Source: Cristatella mucedo (taxonomy: Eukaryota; Bryozoa; Phylactolaemata; Cristatellidae). Taken from it: a DNA stretch of 64,000 nucleotides. The notes beneath the pieces were generated by a model. That model saw only the letters and a list, made by a program, of their open reading frames with translations. It was not told where the DNA came from and searched no databases. This document shows positions 10,567 to 21,958 of this stretch, piece after piece. Location: contig WPIO01000001.1 in the NCBI GenBank assembly GCA_009760855.2, positions 14,936,001-15,000,000 of the forward strand. The letters are read 5' to 3'. Position 1 is the stretch's first letter. Each line of letters opens with the position of its first letter. Position numbers and translations under genes: made by a program.

Positions 10567-10850
10567 TACTGGCAATAATAATAATAATAACGCACTTGAT
10601 AAAGCGCCCTCAGAGAACTCAAATCTCTCTCTCTCTAGGCACTTTACATTTGCTGCAAAGGAAACACTATCAAATGGTTAGTAATAGCATGCTCAATGAA
10701 CAAGAATAACATGGTTAGAGGTGACATGCACAGGGTCAGCACACATAAACACTTCTGGACTGTGTGACATGCACAGGGTCAGCACACATAAACACTTCTG
10801 GACTGCTTTTCTATCCTTTCACGAAACACTACTACGAAATTTCATAATAC
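10567..10850 (-). mobile_element. L2-like LINE, family A, 3' end
   Basis: Reverse family-A tail starting with (AAT)n, then cttgataaagcgccctcaga, tctaggcactttacatttgc, gcaaaggaaacactatcaaa, and the 3' UTR, which contains a 43-base tandem duplication (see 10721-10805). The stretch 10206-10566 shows no recognised feature. Confidence 0.8.
10721..10805. repeat. 43-base perfect tandem duplication
   Basis: The segment beginning gtgacatgcacagggtcagc occurs twice head to tail with a 43-base period, inside the 3' UTR of the reversed L2 copy. The repeats appear identical over the second copy's length. Confidence 0.9.
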
Positions 10851-11423
10851 TTAAAGCGTCATAAGAGCACACCAAAACGTTACAATACTAAGCAGCATTT
10901 AAGACAGTTGTTGAATTAACATTAGCCATCCTCCATGAGATTGTTGATCGGTATCGCCACATTAACGTAAAAATATTGGAATGCTATCTTTAAAAAGCGA
11001 TGCAATTGGAGCCTACATTTTAAGTTGGATTGTCCAATAGGGCGAAGCTATTCATGGCGACAAGATCCCCGAGATCCATCACTGGGTTTTACATCACAAG
11101 CCTTTAAACTCACACGTGCTGCTCATGCGGCTTAAGCACGTATCTGCCTATTGCGTATCTGTTAGAGGTGTCGGCCACTTGAGTGTATCTTTTCGATCTT
11201 AAAAGTTTGATCACCTAGCTCTGCCAACTTGACCTTCCTATGGTGGTGGTAGACTTCAGTGCGAGTTTAGTTGCACAAGATAATATGCTCATATCGTTTC
11301 TAGAGAGCGTGGTCAACAGAAACACTTATCCGGTAAGCAAAGGTACAATGACGCGGATAAAGCAACGCTAAATATACAGTTTGGAGAATCCACTGGATAA
11401 ATCCCTGGGCTATTTAAATTAAA

Positions 11424-11600
11424 TACTAGCTGATTTCACAGCCTCTTTTTATAGCGACAGAAGAGTCTTTAAGGCTATCACCACCGCTTGCAGTGGGGAT
11501 AAAGGATTGCCCACGTAAGGATTAGAACTCGGGACATCGGAACCGAAGTCGTTAAAAGCAACCGCCTTACCTAGTGCGCCATCACGGCTCACCATTTTAG
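11424..11600 (-). mobile_element. tRNA-derived SINE (family 1)
   Basis: Full-length reverse copy: agctgatttcacagcctctt, tatagcgacagaagag, ggctatcaccaccgcttgca, ataaaggattgccca, a diverged box B, and ccttacctagtgcgccatca at the head end. From 10851 to 11423 nothing else is recognised. Confidence 0.85.
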
Positions 11601-14324
11601 CGTAAACGTGTGCAAGACGACAGCCACGTTGCTGACCGAAATGGACTTTTTTTATTCGGGAGCACACAAGTGGCAGCTTGTTGTTTTGGTAGCACTGGTC
11701 GTTGGCGGATCCTATTATATTTAATAGCTTCAGATTACTCCATCGCCAGCCAGAGTGAAACTGAAAATTTTAAAACAAGTATGAGCGAAACAGGATCGAA
11801 AATGTGCTGGAAGAGCTAAAAGCGTTATTTGCACCACTCGGCATGCGGTCTTTAGTTCATTTCTAAATTCTAGTGGTCATTCCGCTGCTGTTTTTTCTAT
11901 TCATCCCAGCCTTCGTAGACCGGAAGTACTGTTGGCTCTGCACACCTGCAGAAGTGACCGTGAGTTACTTACGGTTAAACTACAGCAGCACATATTCAAG
12001 TGCTCGGCTGGCTGACGTTGTAGTCTGAATTATTGTCGCGAATGGCACAGAACGCTAGCCGACGAGCAACACCTCCAGTTTATTCCACCTCCACACGGAG
12101 CAGGGCGAAGCACAACTCTCCTCGCCCCTCTCGCCCACCGGAGTCCCATGACTCCCTTGTCAAAACAAACACTAATAGCACGTCCGGGCTGCTTACCGCA
12201 TCGGGTGTCGCAGTCGACTCGTACAGCGATCAGGGGCAGTGTCATCAATTAAATAAAACCACAGACGTCACAAAAATTTGCAGTCTATAAAAATTTACTG
12301 CTTGTTTTGCGTCTTTAGATTCCATTCGAGAGTGGTTACTTACTTTTATTGAATCTAGCGGCCTTCTGTACTATTGGTCTCTTTACTCTTCGCTATTCCA
12401 GAGGGCGTGATTGACCAACGAACACGCTGAAATTTTGTTACGCTGATAGCTTGAGGGTGATGTTCGTGCTTCGCTGCTGCTAAAACATGTCACCCACTCC
12501 CGAATAGAGGTTTGCACGGGTGCGAAATAAATAAATCGCCCGGCCTAGATTGTTTCCGACGGTATTCCACTTATCGTAATCTAGGCTTGTGATTTTGTTT
12601 GTGTGCACTAGATCGAGATACAAAGCATCAATGGGGGATTTCACTGAACTTTATTCGCAGGCAGACCATGTCACTGCTGTGGTTTGGTTCGCACAGCAGA
12701 GAGCCAGCTGATGAACAACGCCGGCAGTTTATTGCACTACGCACGGAGCCCAAGGACGCACGGCTCCCTTCGCCCCCTTCCGCCTCTCGACTATTCTCTT
12801 CTCGACTGCTGCTGTCCCCTCGTCGACCCCGATGAATCATCTAAGAGGACCACAACTGTGAACCGGCCGACCCTGATAGTGAATCCGCCATCTGTTCACC
12901 AGTGGGTTACCAGCCTGTCCACGCCACATCAAAGGCGGACCACAGCTGTGCACAGCCCCCTCCCTGCGATGCTCCTAACAGGCGGCTTATCACAGGAGCC
13001 TGCATACAATCGAACTACAACTGCATGTCCAGAGCGTTATAATTATCACGCTCTTCGAAAGCTCTTATGAAGACAAACTCGGACCTGGTTCTATGTATAG
13101 CACACTCTTAAACGGGAAAAGTCGACCCCTGTACTTAGGCAACCTGTGTCGATGGCTGGGACGCGATCTTCGAAAACCGAGGACCCGAACAGCAGAGCGA
13201 TCGACTAGTGGCTTCTATTTAAGGTGCATATTGGCCTCAGCAGAAAGCCCTGATCGCCGCAAAAAATTCCTTACTGAAAGAGACTTCCGTTTATACCTCC
13301 CTGTGAGAGAACATGACTCCTGCAGCCTGCGAGCACTGGGCGGAGACCCTACGAGAGTTCTGATGAGCCTATGCAGCCGCAGGCTCACGAGTGGTGGACG
13401 GCAGACGACGACTCCGCAGACGACTCGGCAGTCAGGCATCTGTTAGGACATCCATCTACCAAAAACTACCGCCAGCTTTCGGGCGGGTTCGGAACGAACA
13501 AAGGCCCAACAGTACGAAAACGACGTATGCACGGAACATAGGGGCTGCCGAAGGAGTACAGCGGGAGGGAGGGCTCGATCCCTCGACGCGGGCAGCCGTC
13601 TAGAATGTATAGACTTGGCACGGCCGGCTTGATTTGGAATAAAGTGCTTGGTGTTGGAGCTAGCAGGCTTGTTGCTCGGACGCGCTACCCAGCTCGACGA
13701 CAGGTCGTGCGGAGAGTTGTCACACTCCCACATGGAGATAGGAAGACAAAGCATTCCTCATTTCACATCTTCTTAGTTAACTGTACACTTGTAGCGTAGC
13801 TCCAGTCTGGCTAAATTTTACGGCACAAAATAATTGCTCGGCTGAAAAAATACCTTGTCCTCGAGAGCAGTGAGTGAAAGAATGCGGTAGTTGTGATAGA
13901 ATCATGAGGACGGTGTAGCACGAGCGGGAGGCTCAAGAGCCAACCGAGGCATTCGTCAGCCTGCAATCCGAACGAGCGGCTACTCGATGCCGGCTGGCCT
14001 TCCAACCGTAGCCCCAACTCAGTCCATGAGCATTGTTTTGAACCTCCCTTTTGGTATTCGAGCTAGACAGGAATGCTCATCGGTTGTCGAGTAACGGTAG
14101 TAATTTCTTGCAGTAGCGATCCAGGGTGTCAGGCCCAATACCAATTAACTCTCACCCTTCTGTCTCGGCTGCTAATTTAAGAATAAGGCGACGCTTACCC
14201 CAAAATCGCTGCTTCCGCCACCGGCACCCGTCCGACAGTTACTGGAATCGCTTCTGTTAGAAAGATCGAGGGAGGTGGGTGAGCACTAACGCCAGAGATT
14301 GACGGTCAAGGAAAAACAGCGAGA

Positions 14325-14379
14325 GGCAGCGTCAGAAGAAGAATTCGATGGGCGGGGCCGAATGAGTTCATATAGCGCC
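14325..14379. repeat. Left arm of a distant inverted repeat
   Basis: This segment is the approximate reverse complement of 17350-17395: a run equivalent to GGTGCTAT.GAAC.CATTCGGCC, then GAATTCTTCT and a GCTGCCTCT end. The left arm has about nine extra bases. It sits just outside direct repeat R1 (14460-14855). Confidence 0.6.
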
Positions 14380-14459
14380 AGGAGCTCGCATTTTGTGTCT
14401 GTGTATGTGCACACTCGGTCCCGGCCAGGGATTTGGAGCTGTGAGGTGGTAATTGGTGG

Positions 14460-14855
14460 CTGAATCCGATCCACAGCCAGTGTGGGGGGGGGGGGTTCAC
14501 CTTGACCGGAATGCAGCACTGGCTGACTCAGGACACAGTGGCTATTTTCGGAGCTGCAGATCACTGCTGATTCGCTGAATGCCTAGGCCAATTGGCCTCA
14601 GCCAAGCATACATTAGCTATGGCTGATCGGGCATGCTCCTTAAGAGAAGCCAAAAGTATTTAGATTCGTATGCATGATGGCTTGCTCAGCCAATAGTAAT
14701 CATTTAAGGCTACTCTACTTTGAACCCGTCTATCGCTTATTCTTTGTCCGTATTTGCTACAGTCCACGCTCTGTTTTTCGGCTGCATTAGTAAACACCGT
14801 AATTTTCTCGACCGTTCACTAATGAATGGCTTCACGACAGCACTGAGTCTCGCAG
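14460..14855 (+). repeat. Direct repeat R1 (partner of 16689-17276)
   Basis: Shares with 16689-17276 a long ordered set of blocks: ttcaccttgacc, ctattttcggagctg, gtatgcatgatggcttgctc, agccaatagtaatcat, ttctttgtccgtatttg, ttttctcgaccgttcact and gaatggcttcacgacagcac. It also contains a 13-base G run near 14486-14498. It could be an LTR or another dispersed repeat; I see no TG...CA ends that settle this. Confidence 0.7.
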
Positions 14856-15362
14856 TATTTAGGGTTACATGCCTCCGGCGAAGAGGCGGAAGGGGAATGT
14901 TTTCGTTTAGTGAAACAGCCCTCAGTTTACCTACCTTCGAGTAAGGTAAAAGAGGAAGCCTATCCCGGTCAGAAATTAGGGTCCGGTGAAGCGACGATCG
15001 TTGCATAAGGGTTTTCTGCAGAGACCACTGCATGCATGAGTCTGTAACGCCGAAGGTTCGGTGGAGTAGGCGTAACCTGCTGCTTACCGAGCAGCATACA
15101 CTACTGCCTAAGGCAGTTCAGTGCACGCCTACGGGCCATAAACAGGCCTCCACGAAACAAGCATTTCTGGCGCTGACCTACTTATCCTTACAAAGGGGGT
15201 AGTGAGTTCACGGCGTGAATTGGAAAGCGAGGCACGCGAATAGGGGATTTTACTGAGCTTTATTTGCAAGCGAACAATGTCACTGCGCGTCTGGCACAGC
15301 TTTATCCTCCACATTCATCGCAGGCTCACAACAGCACAAGCACACTTGCGGAGGAAACATGT

Positions 15363-15380
15363 CCCCCCCCCCCCCCCCCC
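15363..15380. repeat. Poly(C) run of 18
   Basis: An uninterrupted homopolymer. Its length is likely to be unreliable in the assembly. Confidence 0.9.
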
Positions 15381-15800
15381 GCACTTAGGCTACCTACGTC
15401 TATTGTGCGGAACGACCCAAATAGGATGAGGAGCCCGAACCGGAGCCTCGACCCTGACCAAAAAACTAGGGCTCCGCTTCCACCTTAACAGCAGAAATAC
15501 CTCACACACTACACCAAGCACTCTTGGCGAGAAGTCGTGCGCGCGCACGCACAAAACACAGAAGAAACACAAAAATGTGAGCTCGAGCGCGGTAAGACCG
15601 TATTCGGTGGCGTCCGCCTAATCCTCCTGGCGCTGTCTCGTCCTGTTCCTCAATCGCCGGCGAACAGCCTGCCCTCCTCCCTCACTTTCAGAAAAGCGAG
15701 TACGGCAACTACCGGCAACGGCGTCGAGACGGAGCCGAAGACGAAGAAGGAATCCCCAGCGAGCGTCGCCCTATCGTTATATAACTAGCCGGGAGAATGG

Positions 15801-15854
15801 GGTTGACATGCCAGCCAATATCAATCAGGTTGACATGCCAGCCAATATCAATCA
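15801..15854. repeat. 27-base perfect tandem duplication
   Basis: The unit starting ggttgacatgccagccaata occurs twice in a row. A diverged third version (gggctgacaggaaagccgat) appears about 210 bases downstream near 16013, along with a similar downstream context, so a larger direct duplication probably preceded the local one. Confidence 0.9.
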
Positions 15855-16628
15855 GCGACCTCTGCGTCCCATTGCTCGCAGCTCGAGAACGCAGGTGCTT
15901 TTCACCCACTTCTTTTGTTGTCACGGAAACCGTCAAGCAACTCTATAACGGCTGGCGGCGACAGCTACCTTGGGCAAGCGGTGCTCTATTCTTAAATTGC
16001 TAGCCGGGACTATAGGGCTGACAGGAAAGCCGATATAAATCACCTCGCGGTCTTCTGCGATGGCTGCGTCCTCTTGCTCGAGGCTCTATGACAGAGGTGT
16101 TTCCTGCTGAGAAGTTCTTATGCACTTTAAAACTGAGTCAGACTGGTGGTGTGCTATAAGTCGATGTTGATAGTCACGTGGTTTCTCGCTCGGGCCCCCT
16201 GTTTATGTGGGTCACGCCCCAGCACAGGCGCAGATGACCTAAGTTAGGGGAGGCATTTCCTCCGTAGGAGTGCTTGTCTCAGCAAGAGCTTTCGAGGAGC
16301 GTGACGATATGCCCGAACTAGACGTGCAGCGTTAGCGCCGGCCAATAAAGTTCGGTAAAATACCCAATTGGTGATTTGTGACACGATCCAGCAGCATACG
16401 CCAACGCACACATGATCCTCAGTACTGATAGGTAAGATCACGCTTGAGGCGCTCTAGACGGGCGACCCACTTATTGTTCACTTGTGCCTGACCCTCCACT
16501 CGTGAGTCGGCCACGCGCTTTAGCAGCGATGAAGCGTACTCATCGTCGTCTCTTCGACGGCGTTCGGCGTTTTACACTAGATTATGTAATGTCATACAGA
16601 GTTAAATCCCTATCTGGATAGCGCTTGA

Positions 16629-16665
16629 ACACACACACACACACACACATACACACACACTCGCA
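16629..16665. repeat. CA microsatellite
   Basis: An (AC)n tract with one interruption, at the left border of direct repeat R2. The stretch 15500-16628 has no recognised gene. Confidence 0.9.
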
Positions 16666-16688
16666 CATACACATAAGCATTCGCATGT

Positions 16689-17276
16689 TGACTGAATTCG
16701 CTTAGCAGCCGTTGTGCCGGACGATTTCACCTTGACCTGCAGTGCATCACTGACTGACTAAGGACACCGGCTATTTTTGGAGCTGCTGACCACAGCTGAT
16801 TGGCTGCACCTAAGCCAATAATAATAATAATAATAATAATAATCCACTTGATAAAGCGCCCTCAGAGAACTCAATCGCTCTCTAGGCGCTTTACATTTGT
16901 TGCAAAGGGAAATGTAATTGAATGGTGAGTAATATCATGCTTGATAAACAAACAAAAATGAATAACATAGTTAGGGGTGACATGCACAGGGTCAGCATGC
17001 AATAGACCCCTGCTAAGGCCATACCAGCTGCGGCTGATCAGGGCTGATCAGAGCGTGATCAGGAAGAGGAGCCAGTAGTCTTAAGATTAGTATGCATGAT
17101 GGCTTGCTCAGCCAATAGTAATCATTAAGGACTGCTATATATTAGACCGGTTGGTTGCTTGTTCTTTGTCCATATTTGAATATGGCCCACGTTCTGTTTG
17201 TCGGCTGCGTTAATAAACTACCGTAGTTTTCTCGACCATTTACTGGTGAATGGCTTCACGGCAGCACTGCGTCTCA
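16689..17276 (+). repeat. Direct repeat R2 with an inserted L2 tail
   Basis: Second copy of the repeat at 14460-14855, longer because a family-A L2 3' end lies inside it at about 16816-17002. The blocks shared with R1 flank the insertion in the same order. Confidence 0.7.
16816..17002 (-). mobile_element. L2-like LINE, family A, 3' end inserted in R2
   Basis: Reverse family-A tail: (AAT)n, cttgataaagcgccctcaga, ctctctaggcgctttacatt, gcaaagggaaatgtaattga, and the 3' UTR ending at a catgcacagggtcagcatgc segment. It interrupts R2 relative to R1, so it inserted after the R repeat had spread. No clean target duplication is visible because the entry site is AAT-rich. Confidence 0.8.
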
Positions 17277-17349
17277 CAACACGCACACGCACTCGCATAC
17301 TCTCGCACCCATTCGCGAACGGACGCACGCTTACAAAACATGAGCCACT

Positions 17350-17395
17350 GGTGCTATGCGAACGCATTCGGCCGAATTCTTCTCTCGATGCTGCC
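17350..17395. repeat. Right arm of the distant inverted repeat
   Basis: Approximate reverse complement of 14325-14379. It lies outside direct repeat R2, so the order is arm', R1, spacer, R2, arm. Confidence 0.6.
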
Positions 17396-17435
17396 TCTGC
17401 CTCTTCAGCGAACGTTCTGTGCCTGATGTGAGGGT

Positions 17436-17765
17436 CCGTTATTGTACTGTAGTGGCTCCGGCAGTGGCAGCTCCAGTAGTGTCTCACGGAGACACAGCGC
17501 GGACATTAGTGCCGAGCAATACACTATCTTAACTTCTCTCAAGTGTACATATATGGGAGCTCGATGAATCACCGTAGCTACGTCGGGAATATAGCGTACA
17601 TTAGAGCCTTGACGCTGAGCTGAGTCTATGGCTTAACTATTGGCCACAGGTGAGGAGTAGGCTTCGCTGTTTCAATGGCGCAACTATTGGTCGCAGGTGA
17701 GGCATTCATTGGTGACCGGGCGCTGCGCTAATTCCAACAGCAGAAACCAGCAGGCGCACAAAACG
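17436..17765 (-). mobile_element. Solo LTR of the gypsy-type family, reversed
   Basis: On the minus strand this matches the LTRs at 30626-31193 and 32790-33056. Shared blocks on the plus strand are gtctcacggagacacag, atatatgggagctcgat, atggcttaactattggccac, ggtgaggcatt and cgctaattccaacagcagaa followed by ggcgcaca. A block of about 45 bases containing taactattggccacaggtga is duplicated within it. No internal region accompanies it. Confidence 0.75.
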
Positions 17766-17953
17766 CCGCCCGCCTCCCTCGTATTAACCGAAGCGAAGAA
17801 AGTGTAACCACACAGACACTCGTTCCCCGGTTCTCTAACAGTGGACGGTGTAGTGCAGCACTGCAGCGAGGTTAAAATACAAGCGTCCACAACTGGGTGC
17901 CAAAAACAGTAGTATATTGTTGGCCTGTTAGTAATGGTTACGCGCCGGTGCAA

Positions 17954-18113
17954 GCGCTTTACGCGGCGCGCACCGGACCGACGGAGTTATCTGCGAGAAC
18001 TCCCGAAGCCCGAGTATAATCAACTACCCTATGCGTTTACGTGGCGCTCACCGGACCGACGGAGTTAACTGCGTGAGAACTCCCGAAGCCCGATTACAAT
18101 AAGCTACCCTACG
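17954..18113. repeat. 79-81 base tandem duplication
   Basis: Two adjacent copies: 17954-18032 and 18033-18113. Both contain caccggaccgacggagtta, gagaactcccgaagcccga and ctaccct, with scattered differences. The second also has a one-to-two base length change. Confidence 0.88.
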
Positions 18114-18327
18114 CCTGCATCGCTAGCGATGTTCCCGACCCAGGAGGAGGACTGCTACAGCACCCCGAGAAATGAGCAGCTAACTGAGTAGCCGAAGGAA
18201 CACAACTGCGCAGTCCAAGTTGCATTTAGCTGTTCGTCGCCGTAGGTTCGACTCTCATGCTCTCGAGGCGTAGTCTCCCATCAACTACAGAAGCTGCAGC
18301 CCCCGAGCTCTGTCAGTCGTCTCGTTT

Positions 18328-18330
<3 letters not shown>

Positions 18331-18367
<37 letters not shown>
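18331..18367. repeat. CT microsatellite
   Basis: An uninterrupted (CT)n tract. Confidence 0.95.
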
Positions 18368-18371
<4 letters not shown>

Positions 18372-18847
18372 CTCTTTACCTTGAGCGTAGCTGCTACTTT
18401 GTCGGACCCCCGCTCTTGGCGTCCGTCCTCAGGCCTATTCCCTTTCGCCTGTTATTTATTAGATAGCTCCCGCGCCAGCTTGCCATCCTTTCGTTCATTG
18501 TTTAATGGACTACAGTAGTCGGTCCACATCCTGACTGCTCTTTGTCTGACCAAAGCTCCATTTTAACCTGAGCGGATCTCGCTGTCAGACTGACAACTCA
18601 CTCCGCTTCCGGTTAACTAATGCGTCCCTACCCAATTCTATTTGGCTTGTCCGCCCGCCACGGGTAGCTCTAGGTGCCCTAGTCAGACCCAGTAAGGCAA
18701 GGGCTAGTACGGCGGCTAACCTGAAAGCTGCTCCAGTGCAAAAGCAACAGGCGGATGGGGGCGGCCTTGTGCAAGCGTTGTCTGGGTCTTACGATCTTAA
18801 ATTGATAGCTCGGACAAAAGGTAAGGAACACTCACATTAAAATCGAT

Positions 18848-18945
18848 CGTGCTTCCTTTGCAGCAAATGTCAAGTGCCCAGAAAGAGATTCCGAGAGCGC
18901 TATATCAAATGCATTACTATTGTTGTTATCATTATTACAATTTTG
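18848..18945 (+). mobile_element. L2-like family-A tail
   Basis: tgcttcctttgcagcaaatg, aagtgcccagaaagagattc, gcgctatatcaaatgcatta, then a degenerate ATT/GTT repeat. No coding sequence is attached. The stretches 18114-18847 and 18946-20329 contain only short unrecognised frames. Confidence 0.75.
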
Positions 18946-20329
18946 CGTTTGCAGAGTACCTCATGCAGTAAGACGGAACTCAAGCGTCGCCATTACGGTG
19001 ATGCACTCAGGCCAGCGTCCCGCGACCTAATGCCCTGGCTTGCTCTGTCGCCTTCCCGTGAATCCCCCCACCAAGGTAAATCCCTGAACCAGCGCCACAG
19101 CCTTCGCATGCCACACCACTCAACGCCGAGCCGGCTGGCTGCATGAAATATCTTCAAGGAGCGGCACAGGCAGTCCACTCTCATAGAGGGTAGGCCCATA
19201 CCCGGGTAGAGAGCCGCTCCGTTAGTGAAACCGCGAAACGATACGGAAAAGCATGAGTGTTTTGGGCTTGGCACTCGGACCACCTAGGTACAGAATTATT
19301 TTTTACTTGCTTATTAGTTATATAATTAGCGAGATATTTCAATTATAATCTAGTCCATCTTGTACGTTATACACTTCAGTTGTACAGTCTAATATTTCAT
19401 TACAGTGGCGGCAAGCCGGTTATCCATGGCCATAGATACTAGCCGCAGACAGTCGTCGGTCAGCCAGGAACAAGTCAAGGTCACTGATAATCTCCCCCTC
19501 GCTACTCTGCGACTTCCGTTAAGTAGTTATGGCTTCTAGCTTGCTTTCTCGAGCCTTGCTGCTGGTCTCGCCAGGCCTTTCGCGCAGCCTTCATCGGTGT
19601 CCATTAGTATATGCTGCCAAAAAGAGTGGTATGTATGGCGTATATTGCTGCAAAAAATTTGGGCTGAGTTTACAGCCTTTGTAGTCCCACTGTGTGGTCA
19701 CCGTTAATAAGTAGTTACCATGTATTGCTGCAAATTCGTGGGCGGCGTCTCCACACAGTGCGGCAAATTCGTGGGCGGCGTCTCCGTTTGTGTCCATGGT
19801 ATTTATAAGGTGTGGTTCCCTACGTAAAGTAAATAAGATTACATGCAGTAAAGTTTGAGACTCCAACGAAACGAACGGCGGGCGAGTGCAAGCGAAAGAT
19901 CTCGCGGTATATCATGGAATTAATCAAAAGATATATTGTTGTTGGTTTGGCATGGCAATAACTAGCCGTTTCTATGCCGACCGCCAAAAAATTCGCACTC
20001 CCATGGTTTTAAAACGCAGTTTTTAAATTAGGCTGCACTGTTATGTAGCGATCAGCTGTTATTGCCCAGGAGTATTCATTTTAGGTTCAGCACGGTTACA
20101 TGACGGGTAGCGGGATTCCGTGCTCTTGACATCCATGTTAGTTTGGTTAACAGATCGAGGTACGAAATAACCATCCTATTCAAGGCGCTAGAGTGTTTTT
20201 GAGATAGCAATTACTGGGAATTTTGGGCGAAGGCTAATCGAAGCTGTGCCTCTAGCTATGTAATTACCATTACCGCTGAGTAGCTACGAGTCCACTGTGG
20301 TAACGAGTCAGCTGTAGTGACGAGGTGCA

Positions 20330-20465
20330 CCTACGTCTTAGCCCAGGGGTAAGATGCTCGCTCTTCCCGACCCAGGTCGTGGGTTAGAGTCCTGCAGTAG
20401 GCAGCCCTTCATTTCCCACTGCAAGCGGTGGTGATAGCTACGAAGACTATTCTGCTGCTGTACCA
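20330..20465 (+). mobile_element. SINE family 1, diverged copy
   Basis: gcccaggggtaagatgctcg, gacccaggtcgtgggtt with a mutated box B, 'cctgcagtaggc', 'ccactgcaagcggtggtgat' and 'gctgctgtacca'. The final aggctgttaaatcagct is missing. Confidence 0.7.
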
Positions 20466-20559
20466 GATTCAGATTTTGTTTTAGAAAATATATGAATCAC
20501 TCTAACTTTATGGTTATCAGGTTTTCTATAACCCCAGCGGACCTCCTAAAGTGTGTCAA

Positions 20560-21380
20560 TGGAATTCCTGTTCAATATGCAATAAGCTCGTAATAATGTG
20601 TGACATGATTCTTGACGATGCCCTTGACTTGTCTGCTTTGACAAGAGATTTGGCTGCAATTGATTCGCCACCCAGCCATAATTGATGCTACCCCATATAG
20701 GCTTTTCTTTCTTTCATAGTCAGTCATAATGAGATCAACCAAAACTGGTGGAGTAGCCACTGTTGCTCATTCTTTCCTCAATATCAAGCCGTTTTTAGTT
20801 TCGTCGAAGAAGCCTTTCAAATCTCATATTTTGAACCTCTACAATAGCAAGTTGTTGGTTGTGGCAGTAATCTATCGTTCGAACCCTAAGTACAAAGTCT
20901 TCCTCTTATTTCAGATTTTCATATCTCATTGATTCTGTGTGTCAGATATCGTCCCTTCGTGCTGGGTGATTTTAGCATTCTTTTCGATGACTCAAATGAC
21001 GCCTTAATTGCCGAATTTCGTATACTGACTGATATTCTTCTTTGGCTCATGTGCGTGGTCCCATCCACAAAAAGTTCACAGCCTCTGTCAGATGTTCTCG
21101 CATGATTGTATGCTATCAATGCCTTGTATTACCAATTTCCGACCACATGGTAATCTCATTCACCTCTGCATTTGATGTCCCCTTTGGTATCCATAATTAT
21201 TTGCAAATCGCTAATCGCAAACCCTAAGACCTCTGAAATGGATGCTGTCAGCATGGAAATGTATTTCTCATCCCTGCTGGTCAGTGCTCTGTTCGACCTA
21301 CCCCTTACTGGTGAATTGCTACAACATGACACTACCCGACTTTCCGGTAAAGTTTGCTCCCTGACTTAAGTACACTGTAT
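20560..21380 (+). pseudogene. Decayed L2-like LINE, endonuclease (APE) domain region
   Basis: Frames broken by stops show the order of an AP-type endonuclease of L2/CR1 LINEs: 'TGGVA' (20744-20758), a 'LLVVAVIYRS' strand (20856-20885), a 'F..F' helix, then, after frameshifts, readings equivalent to 'GDF.I.FDD', 'LAHVRGP.H' and 'SDHMVISF' (near 21145). The last resembles the conserved SDH motif of these nucleases. It is probably a 5'/central piece of a LINE; no RT follows. Confidence 0.65.
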
Positions 21381-21795
21381 GCCCTTGCCTAAATGGTTAT
21401 GGCTTAGTGCAGACATGAAAATAGCTAGGGCAACCAAATGTAAGCTTCAGTAAGCATACATTAGATTAGGACTAACTGTCCATCTATTGGTATACGAAGT
21501 CTATTGTAGCTAATACGAATTCATCCTAGTTAAGGCTAAATCTAGCTTTTGTAGAGCAAGTGGAATCACGAATGGACAATCACCAAATGCTGATGTTTAG
21601 CATTAGCCATTTTCTTTACTGCTCCTAGTGCAGCACCTTACCTAGTGATCCTTTTGGCAATATAGATCATTTCTGTACAAGTTTTGTCAGCACGATACTG
21701 TCAGAGACCCTATTCCCAATGTAACATCCCCAGTGTAACATCCCCACTCAACTCCTCTTCCTCAGTTCCTTGCAGTCTCTCAAGTCTGCCACTAT

Positions 21796-21958
21796 TGGGC
21801 TGTGATAACCCAAGAGGTAAGGTGCTTGCTCTTAACGACCGAGATCGTGGGTTCGATTCCTGCAGTTGAGCGATTCTGTATTGCCAACTGCAAGTGGTGG
21901 TGATAGCCGATAAGGCTCATCTGCTGCTATACAAATGAGGCCGTTAAATCAGCTAAGA
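21796..21958 (+). mobile_element. tRNA-derived SINE (family 1)
   Basis: ctgtgataacccaagaggta, cttaacgaccgagatcgtgg, box B ggttcgattcc, ccaactgcaagtggtggtga, tatacaaatgaggccgttaa and atcagct. All parts are in order. Confidence 0.85.

Larger units (their letters stand above)
12030..15500. repeat. GC-richer block of unclassified interspersed repeats
   Basis: No gene is recognised. Parts are repeated within the window. About 60 bases at 12638-12700 (ggggatttcactgaacttta) recur with changes at 15243-15300 (ggggattttactgagcttta). The segment at 12050-12105 (a gacgagcaaca segment followed by 'cagtttattcca') resembles 12695-12750 (a gatgaacaacg segment followed by 'cagtttattgca'). Open frames of 60-130 codons exist on both strands but overlap each other, lack splice context and have arginine/serine/proline-rich compositions typical of GC-rich non-coding DNA. 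These may be decayed LTRs or non-autonomous elements. Confidence 0.45.

Noticed and set aside
12684-13446. Frames of 117-128 codons on the plus strand and overlapping ones on the minus strand
   Set aside because: They lie in a GC-rich repeat block, mutually overlap on both strands, and have low-complexity Arg/Ser/Pro/Thr composition without splice context or homology.
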